In this document: positions 8,737-17,775 of the stretch, in pieces
How the letters are laid out: each line of letters opens with the position of its first letter
How positions within the stretch are numbered: position 1 is the first letter of the stretch
Source of the DNA: Streptosporangium amethystogenes
Lineage (GTDB): Bacteria; Actinomycetota; Actinomycetes; Streptosporangiales; Streptosporangiaceae
Assembly: GCF_000721075.1 (NCBI RefSeq)
Contig: NZ_JOEQ01000040.1
Span: 14,543 to 78,542, forward strand
Length of the DNA: 64,000 nucleotides
Direction of reading: 5' to 3'
Position numbers and translations under genes: made by a program
Notes under the pieces: model-generated
What the model saw: the letters and a program-made list of their open reading frames with translations, nothing else
Told to the model about the DNA's origin: nothing
The model's database searches: none

Positions 8737-10193
8737 CGGGAGGTCTCCAGTACGCGTTCCGCGGCGAGCCTGCCGGAGATCAGCACCGGGGGCACCCCCA
8801 CCCCCGGCGCGGTGTACATGCCGGCGAAGTGCAGTCCCGGGACACGCCGGGACACCCCCGCCGGCCGGAACCAGGCGGTCTGGGTGAAACGGTGGTCCAG
8901 GGCGAACGGGGTGCCGGCCGAGTGGCCGAACCGCGCCCAGGCGGGCGGGTCGAGGGTGAGCCTCGGCGCGCGGGACAGGTCGCCGTAGCCGAGGTCGGCG
9001 AGCCTCGCCAGCAGCCGGTCCGCCAACTTTGGGGTGAGCCGGTCCCAGTCGGCGCCGCCGCGCAGGTTGGCGGTCGGCTCCAGCACGGTGAGGGTGGCGT
9101 GGCCGGTCGGCGCGGCGTCGGTGTCGGACTCCGGATAGGTGACCAGCAGGTTCGGATCGGGCTGTGGCCGTCCGGCCCGCAGCGCGGCGAAGGCGGCGTC
9201 CCACTCCCTGCCGAAGTGCAGGGTGTGGTGCGCCTGCCCGGTGAGCCTCCGGTCCAGGCCGAAGTGCAGGACCAGGCAGGAGGGCGAGTAGCGGGGACGG
9301 CGGAGCCGCCAGTCGCCCGCCTCCTCGGGGAGCAGCCCGGTGTGGGCTCGGGGCAGGTCGCAGGCGACCACGACGTTCCCCGCCGCCAGGCGCTCCCCGG
9401 TGTCGAGCCGCACCCCGCGGACACCCGAGGATCCGGTCTCGACCCTGATGGCGCGCACCCCGTACCTGATCCGCGCGCCCGCCCTCTCGGCCAGCGCGGC
9501 CAGGGCCCGCGGGATGGCCCGCATGCCGCCGTGTCGCGGGAAGAAAACGCCGCCGACGGTGTCCATGTGGGCGATGACCGCGTAGATCCCCAGCGCCCTG
9601 CGCGGCGGCAGGCCCACGTACAGTGCCTGGAAGGTGTGCGCCTTGACCAGCCGGTGGTCGGTGAGATGGCTTCTGACCAGGGAGTCCAGGCTGCGGAAGC
9701 CGCCCAGGGCCGCCAGGCGGGCCAGGACGCGCGGCTGGGCGAGGTCGCGCAGCCGCGTCATGTCGCGGTCTATGAACGCGGGCCACTCGGCGTCGAAAAG
9801 CTCGCCGAGCCGGACGCGGAAGCGCCGGTACCTGTCGGCCTCCGCGGTTCCGCACAGCGCGCGCACCTGCTCGACCATGGCCTCCTCGCCCGCCACCACG
9901 TCCAGGTGGGAGCCGTCGTGATAGCGCAGCCGGTAGTACGGGTCCAGCCGCCGCAGCGGGAGCAGGCTCTCCATGTCCTGCCCGGCCGCGGCGAAGACGT
10001 CGGCGAGCACCTCGGGCATGGTCAGCACGGAGGGGCCGGTGTCGAAACGGTACTCACCGACGGCGGCCGTACCGCAGCAGCCGCCGGGCGTCCGGCCGGC
10101 TTCCACGATCGTGACGTCCCGCCCCGCGGCGGCCAGCCGGACCGCGGCGGCCAGACCGCCGAGCCCCGCGCCGATCACCACGACATGGCTCAC
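8733..10193 (-). CDS. crtI: Phytoene desaturase CrtI
   Basis: 486-residue FAD-dependent phytoene desaturase producing lycopene or a related polyene. The N-terminus VSHVVVIGAGLGGLAAAVRL is the Rossmann motif; YRFDTGPSVLTMPEVLADVF is the CrtI signature near residue 45-65; the C-terminus has GLHFAGMYTAPGVGVPPVL and ISGRLAAERV, the FAD-binding end. The GTG at 10193 is chosen because GAGGAGG lies 8 bases upstream and the protein then starts right at the flavin fold. It leads crtI-crtB-plsX on the minus strand, facing the cruF-crtD-GT set. Confidence 0.92.
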   Translation of the reverse strand: MSHVVVIGAGLGGLAAAVRLAAAGRDVTIVEAGRTPGGCCGTAAVGEYRFDTGPSVLTMPEVLADVFAAAGQDMESLLPLRRLDPYYRLRYHDGSHLDVVAGEEAMVEQVRALCGTAEADRYRRFRVRLGELFDAEWPAFIDRDMTRLRDLAQPRVLARLAALGGFRSLDSLVRSHLTDHRLVKAHTFQALYVGLPPRRALGIYAVIAHMDTVGGVFFPRHGGMRAIPRALAALAERAGARIRYGVRAIRVETGSSGVRGVRLDTGERLAAGNVVVACDLPRAHTGLLPEEAGDWRLRRPRYSPSCLVLHFGLDRRLTGQAHHTLHFGREWDAAFAALRAGRPQPDPNLLVTYPESDTDAAPTGHATLTVLEPTANLRGGADWDRLTPKLADRLLARLADLGYGDLSRAPRLTLDPPAWARFGHSAGTPFALDHRFTQTAWFRPAGVSRRVPGLHFAGMYTAPGVGVPPVLISGRLAAERVLETSR

Positions 10194-10397
10194 GCGCTCC
10201 TCCTCGTCGCCAGGTCCGCGGGGTCCGCGCGTACGCGTTCGGATGCGTCTGTTCGTCGGCAGGCGCACGGCCCATGATCAATGGCGTCGGACGACCCATC
10301 CCCGGATCGGGCTGCGGATAAATCAACCCATCGCGCAAGAAGGCGTAAAGACGGCGTCGGCCTCTCGGCCCTGAGCCGCCGGCCCCTGCCTGCTCAG

Positions 10398-11405
10398 CTA
10401 CTCCTCGCCGTCCCCTGCAAAGTGGTGCCAGTCGAGCGAGACATGATCCTCCGGTGTCATGTTCCGTGCGTGTTTCCCGTTCGCCGACCTCAGAGTCACG
10501 ATCGTGCAGAACGCCACCCATGAACGCTTCACAGGCAAAGGAGCATCGGCCCATCCTTCGATGAGCCCAGAAATGCCGGAGACGGGGTCGAGGGGAGGTA
10601 GACCGGTGACCCCGGACAGTTTGAACTCGACCTCTTCGAGCTTGCCCCGTAGGGCTTCGCTTCCAGCCGTCATCTGCGAGAGGCTGATGGCCCCTTCGGC
10701 GTAGGCCAAGGCAAGACCATCGAGGCGTTCGCGTAAATTCTTCATCTCGGCTTGCAGATGTGCCGTGCCGGCATCGCCACCCTCTGCGTGCATGGCAAGG
10801 ACGGTGGACAGGAAGTCGGGCCACACCATGCGGGCGAGGGTCGCCTTCTCCGCTCTCTCGTCGGCGACATCTCGAGGTGTACGCGTGTGGGTCTGACGGC
10901 ATCCGTAAACCTTCGCCCCCCGGTACCCCCTGCCGCTCACGGTCTCCCCGCACACGCCACATACTGCGATGCCGGCCAGGAGCGTCGCCGCCGTCCTGCC
11001 GGTCCTCGGACCTCCGCTGAACCTGTCGGGACTCGACAGGATCGACACCACCGCATAGTGAGTCGCGTCATCGAGGATGGCCGACCACTCGGCATCACCC
11101 ATGACCTCGCCTCGGTAGGTTCGCCGGCCGATGTACCTCGGGGAGGTGAGTACCTTCTTCACCCCTCGCAGGGTCCACGCTTTCGCTCCGGCCGCGATCG
11201 AGCGAGGCGACAGGAGACCGGCCTGGGTCCACTTCCGGGCGACAGACGACAGGGACTCACCGGCAAGGATCATCGAGGCTCCTTCGCGGATGGCCTCAGC
11301 CTCGGCCGGAACGATCGCCACGTGGTCCTCGCCGTACCCGAAGGGGCGGATGCCTGCCGTATAGGGCTTGCCCGCCTTCGCCGCTTGCAGGTTCGCGAGC
11401 GCAGG
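10398..11405 (-). pseudogene. Large serine recombinase, headless C-terminal fragment
   Basis: About 335 residues of a large serine recombinase without its catalytic resolvase domain. The recombinase domain begins LQAAKAGKPYTAGIRPFGYG and includes ILAGESLSSVARKWTQAG, AWTLRGVKKVLTSPRYIGRR and TYRGEVMG. A zinc-ribbon follows (GIAVCGVCGETVSGRGYRG with YGCRQT), then a coiled-coil segment MKNLRERLDGLALAYAEG. The N-terminal ~150 residues with the nucleophilic serine are missing: upstream of 11405 the frame becomes meaningless, and ~70 bp later it meets an acyl-CoA synthetase start. Not able to recombine DNA as it stands. Confidence 0.8.
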
Positions 11406-11473
11406 CTCTCGGGGCCGACGCCTGTGGCCCCGGCCGGCAGGCGGTGCCAGCTCCCTTCGTCGATGTAGGTGAC

Positions 11474-11629
11474 GTCGGCGTTCAGCTCGGCGTAGGTCCA
11501 GCGGCGCTCGCCCGGCAGGTCGACCAGGGCCTCCCTGTCGCCGAAGCGGGCCACGATCCGCTCGAAGTTCTCGCCGATGGTCTCGCCGAGGAGGGGGGCG
11601 CCCGAGACGGCGCACGAGTAGGACAGCAT
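11474..11629 (-). pseudogene. Acyl-CoA synthetase (AMP-binding), 5' fragment
   Basis: An ATG at 11629 with GGAGG upstream begins about 50 residues typical of FadD-type AMP-binding enzymes: MLSYSCAVSGAPLLGETIG, ENFERIVARFGDREALVDL, GERRWTYAELNADV. Homology ends near 11474, before any adenylation motif. It starts 42 bp after the carboxylesterase stop on the same strand, so it was probably the last gene of the ABC/peptidase/esterase operon before the recombinase-bearing segment replaced its body. About 70 bp at 11405-11474 match neither partner. Confidence 0.72.
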
Positions 11630-11670
11630 GGGGAAAACCTCCGGTCGCTGAGTAACAAGGTGCACGCCGC

Positions 11671-13116
11671 TCACGGCTCCCGCAAGAGGTGCCGCTGCGG
11701 CCGCAGGGGATCGTCGGCGACCTCCGACTCGGTATCGAAGATCATTAGTTGCCTGCGGGCGCGGTCGTAGCCGGGCCATCCCGGGTCGCCGTCGCGGGCG
11801 AACCGCACCCAGGCGCCGTGCATCGCCTCGGCGAGCGCCCTCGGGGGCCGCCGCCCCGCCGTACGCTCGACGCCCGGCGCGTCCAGCACGTCGAAGGCGA
11901 AGGGCAGGTCGATGTTGTGCGCGGCGCCGACCTTCCCGCCTCCGATGGGAGAGGGCACCGGCGACTCCCAGCGGAACTCGTAGGCGTGGGTCGGGGCGGA
12001 GGCGGTGGCCGCGCGGGCCTCCTCGATCCAGATCGTCTCCCTGCGGAACAGGTGGTCGCCGGCCGCCCTGCCGACGAGTTCCTCGGGCGACAACCCGGGA
12101 TGCGCGTCCCGGTAGCCGGGCGGCAGGCCCAGCTGCGCCAGCACGGCCGCGGCCGTCGCCTCATCGATCCCCCGCGCCATCGCGCGCACGAAGACACCGG
12201 CCTCGTCACAGGTGCAGCCGACCAGGAGCGGGATGTGTCCGCCCACCCCCGCGCGCAGCGCGTCCAGTGGCACGGAGGGCACCAGGTCGCCGTCCACGAC
12301 GGGCTGGATCGGCACCGCCCCGCTCAACGCGCCGGACTCCCCGCCCGACAGCGGCGGCGGCTGCTCGGCCACCAGCGCGGCGGGTGGGATGGTCAGGAAG
12401 TCCTCCCTGGCCGGCCGGACGCCGAGACGGGCGGCGAGCTCACCGGCGTACCCGCGGGCCCGCTGTTCCGGTACGGCCAGGCTCGCCGACCCGCTCATCA
12501 CGATCGCCCGGCGAAACAGGCCCGCCGCGCGGGGCATCGTCAGGAGGGTGGCGCACGCCGCACCACCCGCGGACTGCCCCGCGATCGTCACGTTGCCCGG
12601 ATCACCGCCGAACGCCGCGACGGCGGAGCGCACCCACTCCAGCGCGGCGAGCCAGTCGAGCACGCCCCGGTTGAGCGGCGCCCCGTCCAGCGCGAGGAAC
12701 CCCTCGAAGCCCAGCCGGTAGTTGGCGGAGACGCACACCACACCGTCGCGGGCGAAGCGGTGTCCGCGGTGCCAGGCGGCCCCGTTGCCGCCGATGGCGA
12801 AGGCCCCGCCGTGAAACCAGACCAGCACCGGCAGGCCGGCGGCACCGGGATCGGGGGTGTGGACGTCGAGGTTGAGGCAGTCCTCTCCGGAGGCGAACAC
12901 CTCGGGGGCATACAGCCCGATGTCGTCGGTGGCGCGCTGCGGCGCCGCCGCGCCCGGCAGGAGCGCAGGGCGGATCCCGTCCCAGGCGGGAGGCGGGACG
13001 GGCGCGCCAAAGCGGTGCTCACCGAAGGGCGGGGCGGCGTACGGAACGCCGAGGAAGGAGGCCACCGTTCCGTCGAAGCGGCCCCTGACGAGGCCGGAGG
13101 GGGTTCGCACGATCAT
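11671..13116 (-). CDS. Type-B carboxylesterase
   Basis: 481-residue alpha/beta hydrolase of the carboxylesterase type-B family, which hydrolyses carboxylic esters. Visible are SFLGVPYAAPPFGEHRFG near residue 15, EDCLNLDVHTPD, the oxyanion region VLVWFHGGAFAIGG, and the nucleophile elbow VTIAGQSAGGAA (GxSxG). The catalytic acid is in the CDEAGVFV region and the His in GAAHNIDLPFAF. There is no signal peptide, so it is cytoplasmic. The ATG at 13116 overlaps the peptidase stop as ATGA; an in-frame ATG four codons earlier is possible. As last intact gene of an ABC importer operon, it may process an imported ester. Confidence 0.85.
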   Translation of the reverse strand: MIVRTPSGLVRGRFDGTVASFLGVPYAAPPFGEHRFGAPVPPPAWDGIRPALLPGAAAPQRATDDIGLYAPEVFASGEDCLNLDVHTPDPGAAGLPVLVWFHGGAFAIGGNGAAWHRGHRFARDGVVCVSANYRLGFEGFLALDGAPLNRGVLDWLAALEWVRSAVAAFGGDPGNVTIAGQSAGGAACATLLTMPRAAGLFRRAIVMSGSASLAVPEQRARGYAGELAARLGVRPAREDFLTIPPAALVAEQPPPLSGGESGALSGAVPIQPVVDGDLVPSVPLDALRAGVGGHIPLLVGCTCDEAGVFVRAMARGIDEATAAAVLAQLGLPPGYRDAHPGLSPEELVGRAAGDHLFRRETIWIEEARAATASAPTHAYEFRWESPVPSPIGGGKVGAAHNIDLPFAFDVLDAPGVERTAGRRPPRALAEAMHGAWVRFARDGDPGWPGYDRARRQLMIFDTESEVADDPLRPQRHLLREP

Positions 13117-14423
13117 CTGGGGCTCCATCCCTCGGTGCCCTCGACGATGTGGATCGCCGCGCGGGTCAGCGGCACCAGGCTCGCCTCGTCGACCTTGTCG
13201 AGGGTGTCGGCGGAATCGAACAGGTACATGGGGGCCGTGAGGAAGTGCACCAGCGGCACCCCCTCCGGGTGGAAGAACGCGCCGTCGGTGGGCGGCATCG
13301 GCGAGAACACGTCGGGCGGCAGCACGAACGACCTGCGCAGGTCCTCGGCGACCAGCGCCCGCTCGACGAGCCGCTCCAGCTCGGGGCGCCGGGTGGTGAA
13401 CCACCAGCGCGGTTCGGGGGCACCGGTGGGCACCAGCGTCCCGCCCTCCGCGCGGCACTCGCGGGCCGCGTGCTCCAGGTGGACCTGGAGCACGACCCGC
13501 TCCAGCAGGGCCCGGTTCTCCTCGATGAACGCCCGGGTGCCCGCCGCGTGCGCCATGTGCCCGGCGGTCAGCAGGAAGAGCAGGTTGTGCGGCCTGTCCT
13601 CCTCAGGCACCCGCGACCAGTGCCTGGCGGCGGCCAGCACCAGTGCGACACCGGAGGCGTCCTCCACCGCGGAGGCCCAGGGGGCGTCGTGGTGCGAGGC
13701 GACGATCACCCAGCCGTCGCCCCGCCCGGGCAGGGTGGCGATCACGTTGTGCGAGGTCGCGGTCGAGGTCTCCGACTCCACGGACAGCGTGCCGGCGCAG
13801 GGCCCCTCGTCCATCAGCGCCAGCACCCGCCGCGAGTCGGCCGCCGACAACCAGACCGCGGGTACGGACCGGCGCACCGCGTCGTAGGGCACGTAGTAGT
13901 CGCGTGTCTCCCACGGGAGGCCGGTCAGCGCCCCGACGTACCCGGCCGCCCCCGAGGTGACCGCCCCGTCGAGATCCTCCAGGTAGCCGGGCGCGAACGG
14001 CAGCGTCTGCACCAGGCCGTCGAAGTCGCCGTCGGGGTCGTGCACGGCGGTGGCGATCTCCCGTACCAGGGCCTGGGGCAGCTCGGCGAAGGTGTGCTCG
14101 CGCACCGCGATGCGACCGGGGGCCGCCGACCGGGTGAGCGGCGCGGTCACCGTCGCCTTCGGGGTGGTGTACGGCAGGGCGAAGGCCTCCACCTCGACGG
14201 CCCGGGACGGGTCGGCCTCCAGGTGGGCGCGGAGCGTGGCGGTGACAGGATGCCAGGTGGGCACCTCGACCGGCGCGAGGCGCACGTCGAGCCCGAAGCC
14301 CGCCAGCAGCCCGGCCGCCCACCTCTCCGTCCATGCGTCGGCGGGGTATCCGGGACGCCGGATCCCCCTGGCCGTGATCGTCTCGATCCACGCCATGATC
14401 TCGGCGGTGTCCGGGATCGTCAC
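13113..14423 (-). CDS. M28-family peptidase, cytoplasmic
   Basis: 436-residue protein with an M28-type aminopeptidase core. The metal-site region reads VIVASHHDAPWASAVEDASG, where H-x-D and the bridging Asp are visible, followed by ALVLAAARHWSRVPEEDRP and NLLFLLTAGHMAHAAGTRAF. The canonical Glu-Glu pair after the second strand is replaced by GHMAHAAG, so catalysis is uncertain. No signal peptide. The GTG at 14423 overlaps the upstream permease stop (GTGA). Its position in the operon suggests it acts on whatever the ABC importer brings in. It resembles the exported M28-like protein at 21476-23065, which has the same replacement (GHLYQHLTG). Confidence 0.72.
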   Translation of the reverse strand: MTIPDTAEIMAWIETITARGIRRPGYPADAWTERWAAGLLAGFGLDVRLAPVEVPTWHPVTATLRAHLEADPSRAVEVEAFALPYTTPKATVTAPLTRSAAPGRIAVREHTFAELPQALVREIATAVHDPDGDFDGLVQTLPFAPGYLEDLDGAVTSGAAGYVGALTGLPWETRDYYVPYDAVRRSVPAVWLSAADSRRVLALMDEGPCAGTLSVESETSTATSHNVIATLPGRGDGWVIVASHHDAPWASAVEDASGVALVLAAARHWSRVPEEDRPHNLLFLLTAGHMAHAAGTRAFIEENRALLERVVLQVHLEHAARECRAEGGTLVPTGAPEPRWWFTTRRPELERLVERALVAEDLRRSFVLPPDVFSPMPPTDGAFFHPEGVPLVHFLTAPMYLFDSADTLDKVDEASLVPLTRAAIHIVEGTEGWSPR

Positions 14424-15217
14424 TTGACCCCTCCGAAGGTGAGCCCCGCCACGTAGTAGCGCTGCAGTCCGGCCAGCAGCAGGAACGGCGGCACGGCGGT
14501 GACCAGGGCGGCGGCGGTCATGAGGTGGTAGTTGAAACCGTGCTCGCTCTGGAAGTTGGCCAGTCCCACGGGCAGCGACCACAGCGCGGGGTCGTTGGCG
14601 ACGATGAGCGGCCAGAGCAGGTTGTCCCACTGGGCGAGGAAGTGGATGAGGAAGAGCGTCACCAGCGCCGGCCGCAACAGCGGAAGCGCCACCCGGAGGA
14701 AGATGCGCAGTTCCCCCGCCCCGTCGACGCGCGCCGCGAAGATCAGCTCTTTGGGGACGCCGAGGGCGAACTGGCGGACCAGGAAGACGCCGAAGGCACT
14801 GATCATGCCGGGGACGATCACTCCCTGGATGGTGTTCACCCAGCCCAGCTCCTTGACGATCAGGAACACCGGAATGATCATGACCATCGGGGCGAGCGCG
14901 AGCGTGCCGACCACGAGCACGAACAGCACGCGCCTGCCGGGAAAGGACAGCTGGGCCAGGGCGTAGCCCGCAGCCGAGGAGAAGAGCACGTCCAGCGCCC
15001 CGCTGCCGACGCAGTAGATCACACTGTTGCGGAAGTAGACGGGGAAGCCCTCGCCCGCGAACAGCTCGGCGAGGTTCTCCGGCAGGTGGAAGCCGTTGAA
15101 GACCAGCCCGCCGAGGTCGGTGTCGTCGGGAGCGGAGGCGACCACGAGCATCACGTAGATCGGCAGCAGCATCGCGGCCACGGCGCTCAGCAGCCAGACG
15201 GTCCGGAGCACCCTCAT
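14420..15217 (-). CDS. ABC transporter permease, MalG type
   Basis: 265-residue carbohydrate-ABC-type inner-membrane permease with six hydrophobic helices. The start is MRVLRTVWLLSAVAAMLLPI. The cytoplasmic EAA loop, which contacts the ATPase, reads ELIFAARVDGAGELRIFLRV followed by LPLLRPALVTLF. The C-terminus (RYYVAGLTFGGVK) is standard for MalG-type subunits. ATG at 15217 overlaps the preceding permease stop (ATGA). No ATPase gene is in the operon, as usual for actinomycete sugar importers that share an MsiK-type ATPase. Confidence 0.88.
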   Translation of the reverse strand: MRVLRTVWLLSAVAAMLLPIYVMLVVASAPDDTDLGGLVFNGFHLPENLAELFAGEGFPVYFRNSVIYCVGSGALDVLFSSAAGYALAQLSFPGRRVLFVLVVGTLALAPMVMIIPVFLIVKELGWVNTIQGVIVPGMISAFGVFLVRQFALGVPKELIFAARVDGAGELRIFLRVALPLLRPALVTLFLIHFLAQWDNLLWPLIVANDPALWSLPVGLANFQSEHGFNYHLMTAAALVTAVPPFLLLAGLQRYYVAGLTFGGVK

Positions 15218-16143
15218 TCGTCCCCACCCCTCAGGAAGCCGAACTGGACGATCGAGACGACCAGCATCGCGACCAGCAGCGTCATGGCCAGTGCGGAGGC
15301 ATAGCCCATGTGCTCGTAGGGGAAGGCGTTGGCCCAGATGTAGTAGGGCAGCACCTGGGTGGCGTCGGCCGGGCCGCCGCCGGTGAGCAGGAAGGCGGGC
15401 ACGAAGGCCTGCATCGATCCGGCGACGGAGATGACCAGCACGAACAGCAGGGTCCTGCGGAGCAGCGGGACGGTGATCCTGCGGAACGTGGTGACGGGCC
15501 CGGCACCGTCGATCGCCGCGGCCTCGTACACCTCCCGGGGCAGTGCCTGCAACCCAGCCGTCAGGATGATGACGAACAGCCCCAGGCTCTTCCAGACGAC
15601 CATGACGACCAGCGCCCAGATCGCCAGATCCGAGCCGGTCAGCCACGACTGCGGCTCGATGCCGACGGCGCCGAGCAGCGTGTTCGCCAGCCCTCGGTCG
15701 GAGTAGATGATGACCCACACCATCGACGTCGCGGCCAGCGGCATCACCGCGGGCACCATGACCAGCGAGCGGAGCACGCGGTTGAGGCGACCGGGCCCGC
15801 TGAGCGGCACCGCGACGAGCAGTGCGAGCAGGATGGTCGGCAGGACCGTGAAGACCGTGTAGACGACGGTGATCCACGCCGAGTTCCAGACCCCGGGGTC
15901 CTGGAGCATCCGCGCGTAGTTGTCCAGCCCGATCCACCGTGGGGCACCGGCCATCTCGTAGTCGGTGAAGCTGAGGTACACGGCACCGCAGAACGGCACG
16001 AGCCAGAAGACGACGAAGAAGACGGCCACCGGGATCGTCAGCACGATCCCGGCCCCCGCCTCCCGGCGCGACCTGCCGCGCCCGCCTTTCCCCGGTCCCG
16101 GCGAGACCGCGGGTGCCTCGACGGTCTTCGTGGTCAGGGTCAT
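15214..16143 (-). CDS. ABC transporter permease, MalF type
   Basis: 309-residue inner-membrane permease paired with the MalG-type subunit. After a short basic N-terminus it has a first helix AGIVLTIPVAVFFVVFWLVP and the EAA loop PREVYEAAAIDGAGPVTTFR followed by RITVPLLRRTLLFVL. The sequence LLTGGGPADATQVLPYYIW is typical of the family. It lies 82 bp after the binding-protein gene on the same strand. Substrate cannot be fixed: the fold is the carbohydrate class but the operon partners are a peptidase and an esterase. Confidence 0.88.
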   Translation of the reverse strand: MTLTTKTVEAPAVSPGPGKGGRGRSRREAGAGIVLTIPVAVFFVVFWLVPFCGAVYLSFTDYEMAGAPRWIGLDNYARMLQDPGVWNSAWITVVYTVFTVLPTILLALLVAVPLSGPGRLNRVLRSLVMVPAVMPLAATSMVWVIIYSDRGLANTLLGAVGIEPQSWLTGSDLAIWALVVMVVWKSLGLFVIILTAGLQALPREVYEAAAIDGAGPVTTFRRITVPLLRRTLLFVLVISVAGSMQAFVPAFLLTGGGPADATQVLPYYIWANAFPYEHMGYASALAMTLLVAMLVVSIVQFGFLRGGDE

Positions 16144-16225
16144 CGGGTGCCCGCCACGTCACTTCGGACCCGGTACGACCGGCCCGGACAACCGGCCGGA
16201 CGGCCCGCATGCCCGGTGTCCGCGT

Positions 16226-17524
16226 TCACAGCGCGAGCCGTACGGTGGCGTCGAAGTCCTTGGCCGCCTGGGCGGGCGTGGAGCGGCCGTGGGCCACGGC
16301 GTCGCAGGCGCTGGAGGCGGCCTTGGCGAGCTCCAGCGCGGCGGGGATGGCCGGCCCGAAGTCGGCGTCGGGGATGCCGGAGGCCGCGATCTCCATCAGT
16401 TCGGAGGTGCCGCGCGGCCCGGCGTCCCGCCAGCCGGTGGCCGGGATGACGATCCCGTTCTCCAGGTTGGCCGTGACCGACTCCCGCCCCTGGAGGTAGT
16501 TGATCAGGTGCCAGGCGGTGAAGCCGTTCTTCGACGCGGCGGCGACGCCCCAGCCCCACGTGTAGGCGGGCACGACGGCCCTACTACCCTCCCAGCGGGG
16601 CATGGGCGCCACGCCGTAGTCCTTGCCCGGCTTGAGGGTGTCCTCGCCGAGCCGCTCCAGCGCGGGACCGAGGAAGGCCCCGCTGACGACCATGGCGGCC
16701 TCACCCGAGTAGAACAGCCCGAGCGCGCCGAGCGGGTTGGAGAGCCTGGGGTTGCCGATCCCGGCGAAGTACTCCAGGGCCCGGATGCCGTGCTCGGTGT
16801 CGAGGGAGGCGCGGGTGCCGTCGGCACTGACCAGTTCGCCACCGCCGCCCTTGATGAGCGCGGTCAGCGTCATCAGCGCCCACTGCGGGTCGCCGTAGAG
16901 CCACTGCAGGCCCACCCGCCGGCCGTCGGCCGAGGTGAGTCTCTTGCTGTGGCCGGCGACCTCCTCCCAGGTCGTGGGAGGTTTGTCCGGGTCGAGGCCG
17001 GCCTCCTCGAAGCGATCCCTGCGGTAGTACAGCATGGCGGGGTTGAGGTCGATCGGCACACCGTACGCCTGGCCGCGGTAACTCAGCGGAGCGACCGTCC
17101 CCGGCTCGTACCGTCCCAGGACGGTCGCCACGTCCGGCGCGCCGAACGCCCGGGGGTCGATGGGCGCCAGCCGCTCCTTTCCGGCGTGGGAGGGGAAGCT
17201 CCAGTGCCCGATCTTGAAGACGTCGGGTGGGGCGCCGCCGCCGAAGGCGGTCAGCAGCTTGGCGTCCAGCTGGGCGACGGGTAGGTAGAGGAGCTTGACG
17301 TCCACGCCGAACTCGTCGATGTAGCGGTGCACCAGCTTCTCGAACTGCGGGCCCGTCTCCTGCGAGCCGTGCAGCCAGACGCTGACCTCGCCGTGCGGCC
17401 TGCCATCCTGGGCCTGCCGATCGGGCCGCTCGGGCCGGTCGGCGCCGCAGGCCGCCAGCACGCTGGGCGCGGCCAGGGAGAGCGCGCCGGCCGCGAGCAG
17501 CCGGCGCCGTGTCAGATCCGTCAT
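16226..17524 (-). CDS. Extracellular solute-binding protein, Tat/lipoprotein-like leader
   Basis: 432-residue family-1 solute-binding protein. The leader MTDLTRRRLLAAGALSLAAP carries twin arginines and is followed by SVLAACGADR, a lipobox-like LAAC, so it is probably exported by Tat and lipidated. The mature part has VSVWLHGSQETGPQFEKL, PDVFKIGHWSFPSHAGKERL, GVPIDLNPAMLYYRRDRFEE and EAMVVSGAF-type segments of sugar-binding proteins. The start at 17524 places the leader at the N-terminus. It is the first gene of the five-gene minus-strand operon. Confidence 0.87.
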   Translation of the reverse strand: MTDLTRRRLLAAGALSLAAPSVLAACGADRPERPDRQAQDGRPHGEVSVWLHGSQETGPQFEKLVHRYIDEFGVDVKLLYLPVAQLDAKLLTAFGGGAPPDVFKIGHWSFPSHAGKERLAPIDPRAFGAPDVATVLGRYEPGTVAPLSYRGQAYGVPIDLNPAMLYYRRDRFEEAGLDPDKPPTTWEEVAGHSKRLTSADGRRVGLQWLYGDPQWALMTLTALIKGGGGELVSADGTRASLDTEHGIRALEYFAGIGNPRLSNPLGALGLFYSGEAAMVVSGAFLGPALERLGEDTLKPGKDYGVAPMPRWEGSRAVVPAYTWGWGVAAASKNGFTAWHLINYLQGRESVTANLENGIVIPATGWRDAGPRGTSELMEIAASGIPDADFGPAIPAALELAKAASSACDAVAHGRSTPAQAAKDFDATVRLAL

Positions 17525-17775
17525 GGCTGTTCTCCTGGGGGGTGATCCCGTACGGCGGGCACCGCGCGGGATGAGGTGGTCGCCGAACATCTGGGGCGGA
17601 TGCCTCTTTTCACGTGTTGTGCGGGTGTGGCTCGGTAGAGTCGGGGTGTTCCGCGATAACCAGGTGGGGCGTGTTCGTTCGAACGCGGCGGGGCGTACCG
17701 TGTCTGCGCGGGGAGGCTTCGGAAGTGTCCGGGCCGATGAACCGCGAACCGACGGATCCGACCATCAGGTCGGGT

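Noticed and set aside
7837..9855. A 672-codon frame seeming to extend CrtB upstream
   Set aside because: Upstream of 8736 it is low-complexity shadow of crtI; phytoene synthase homology and a coupled ATG start at 8736.
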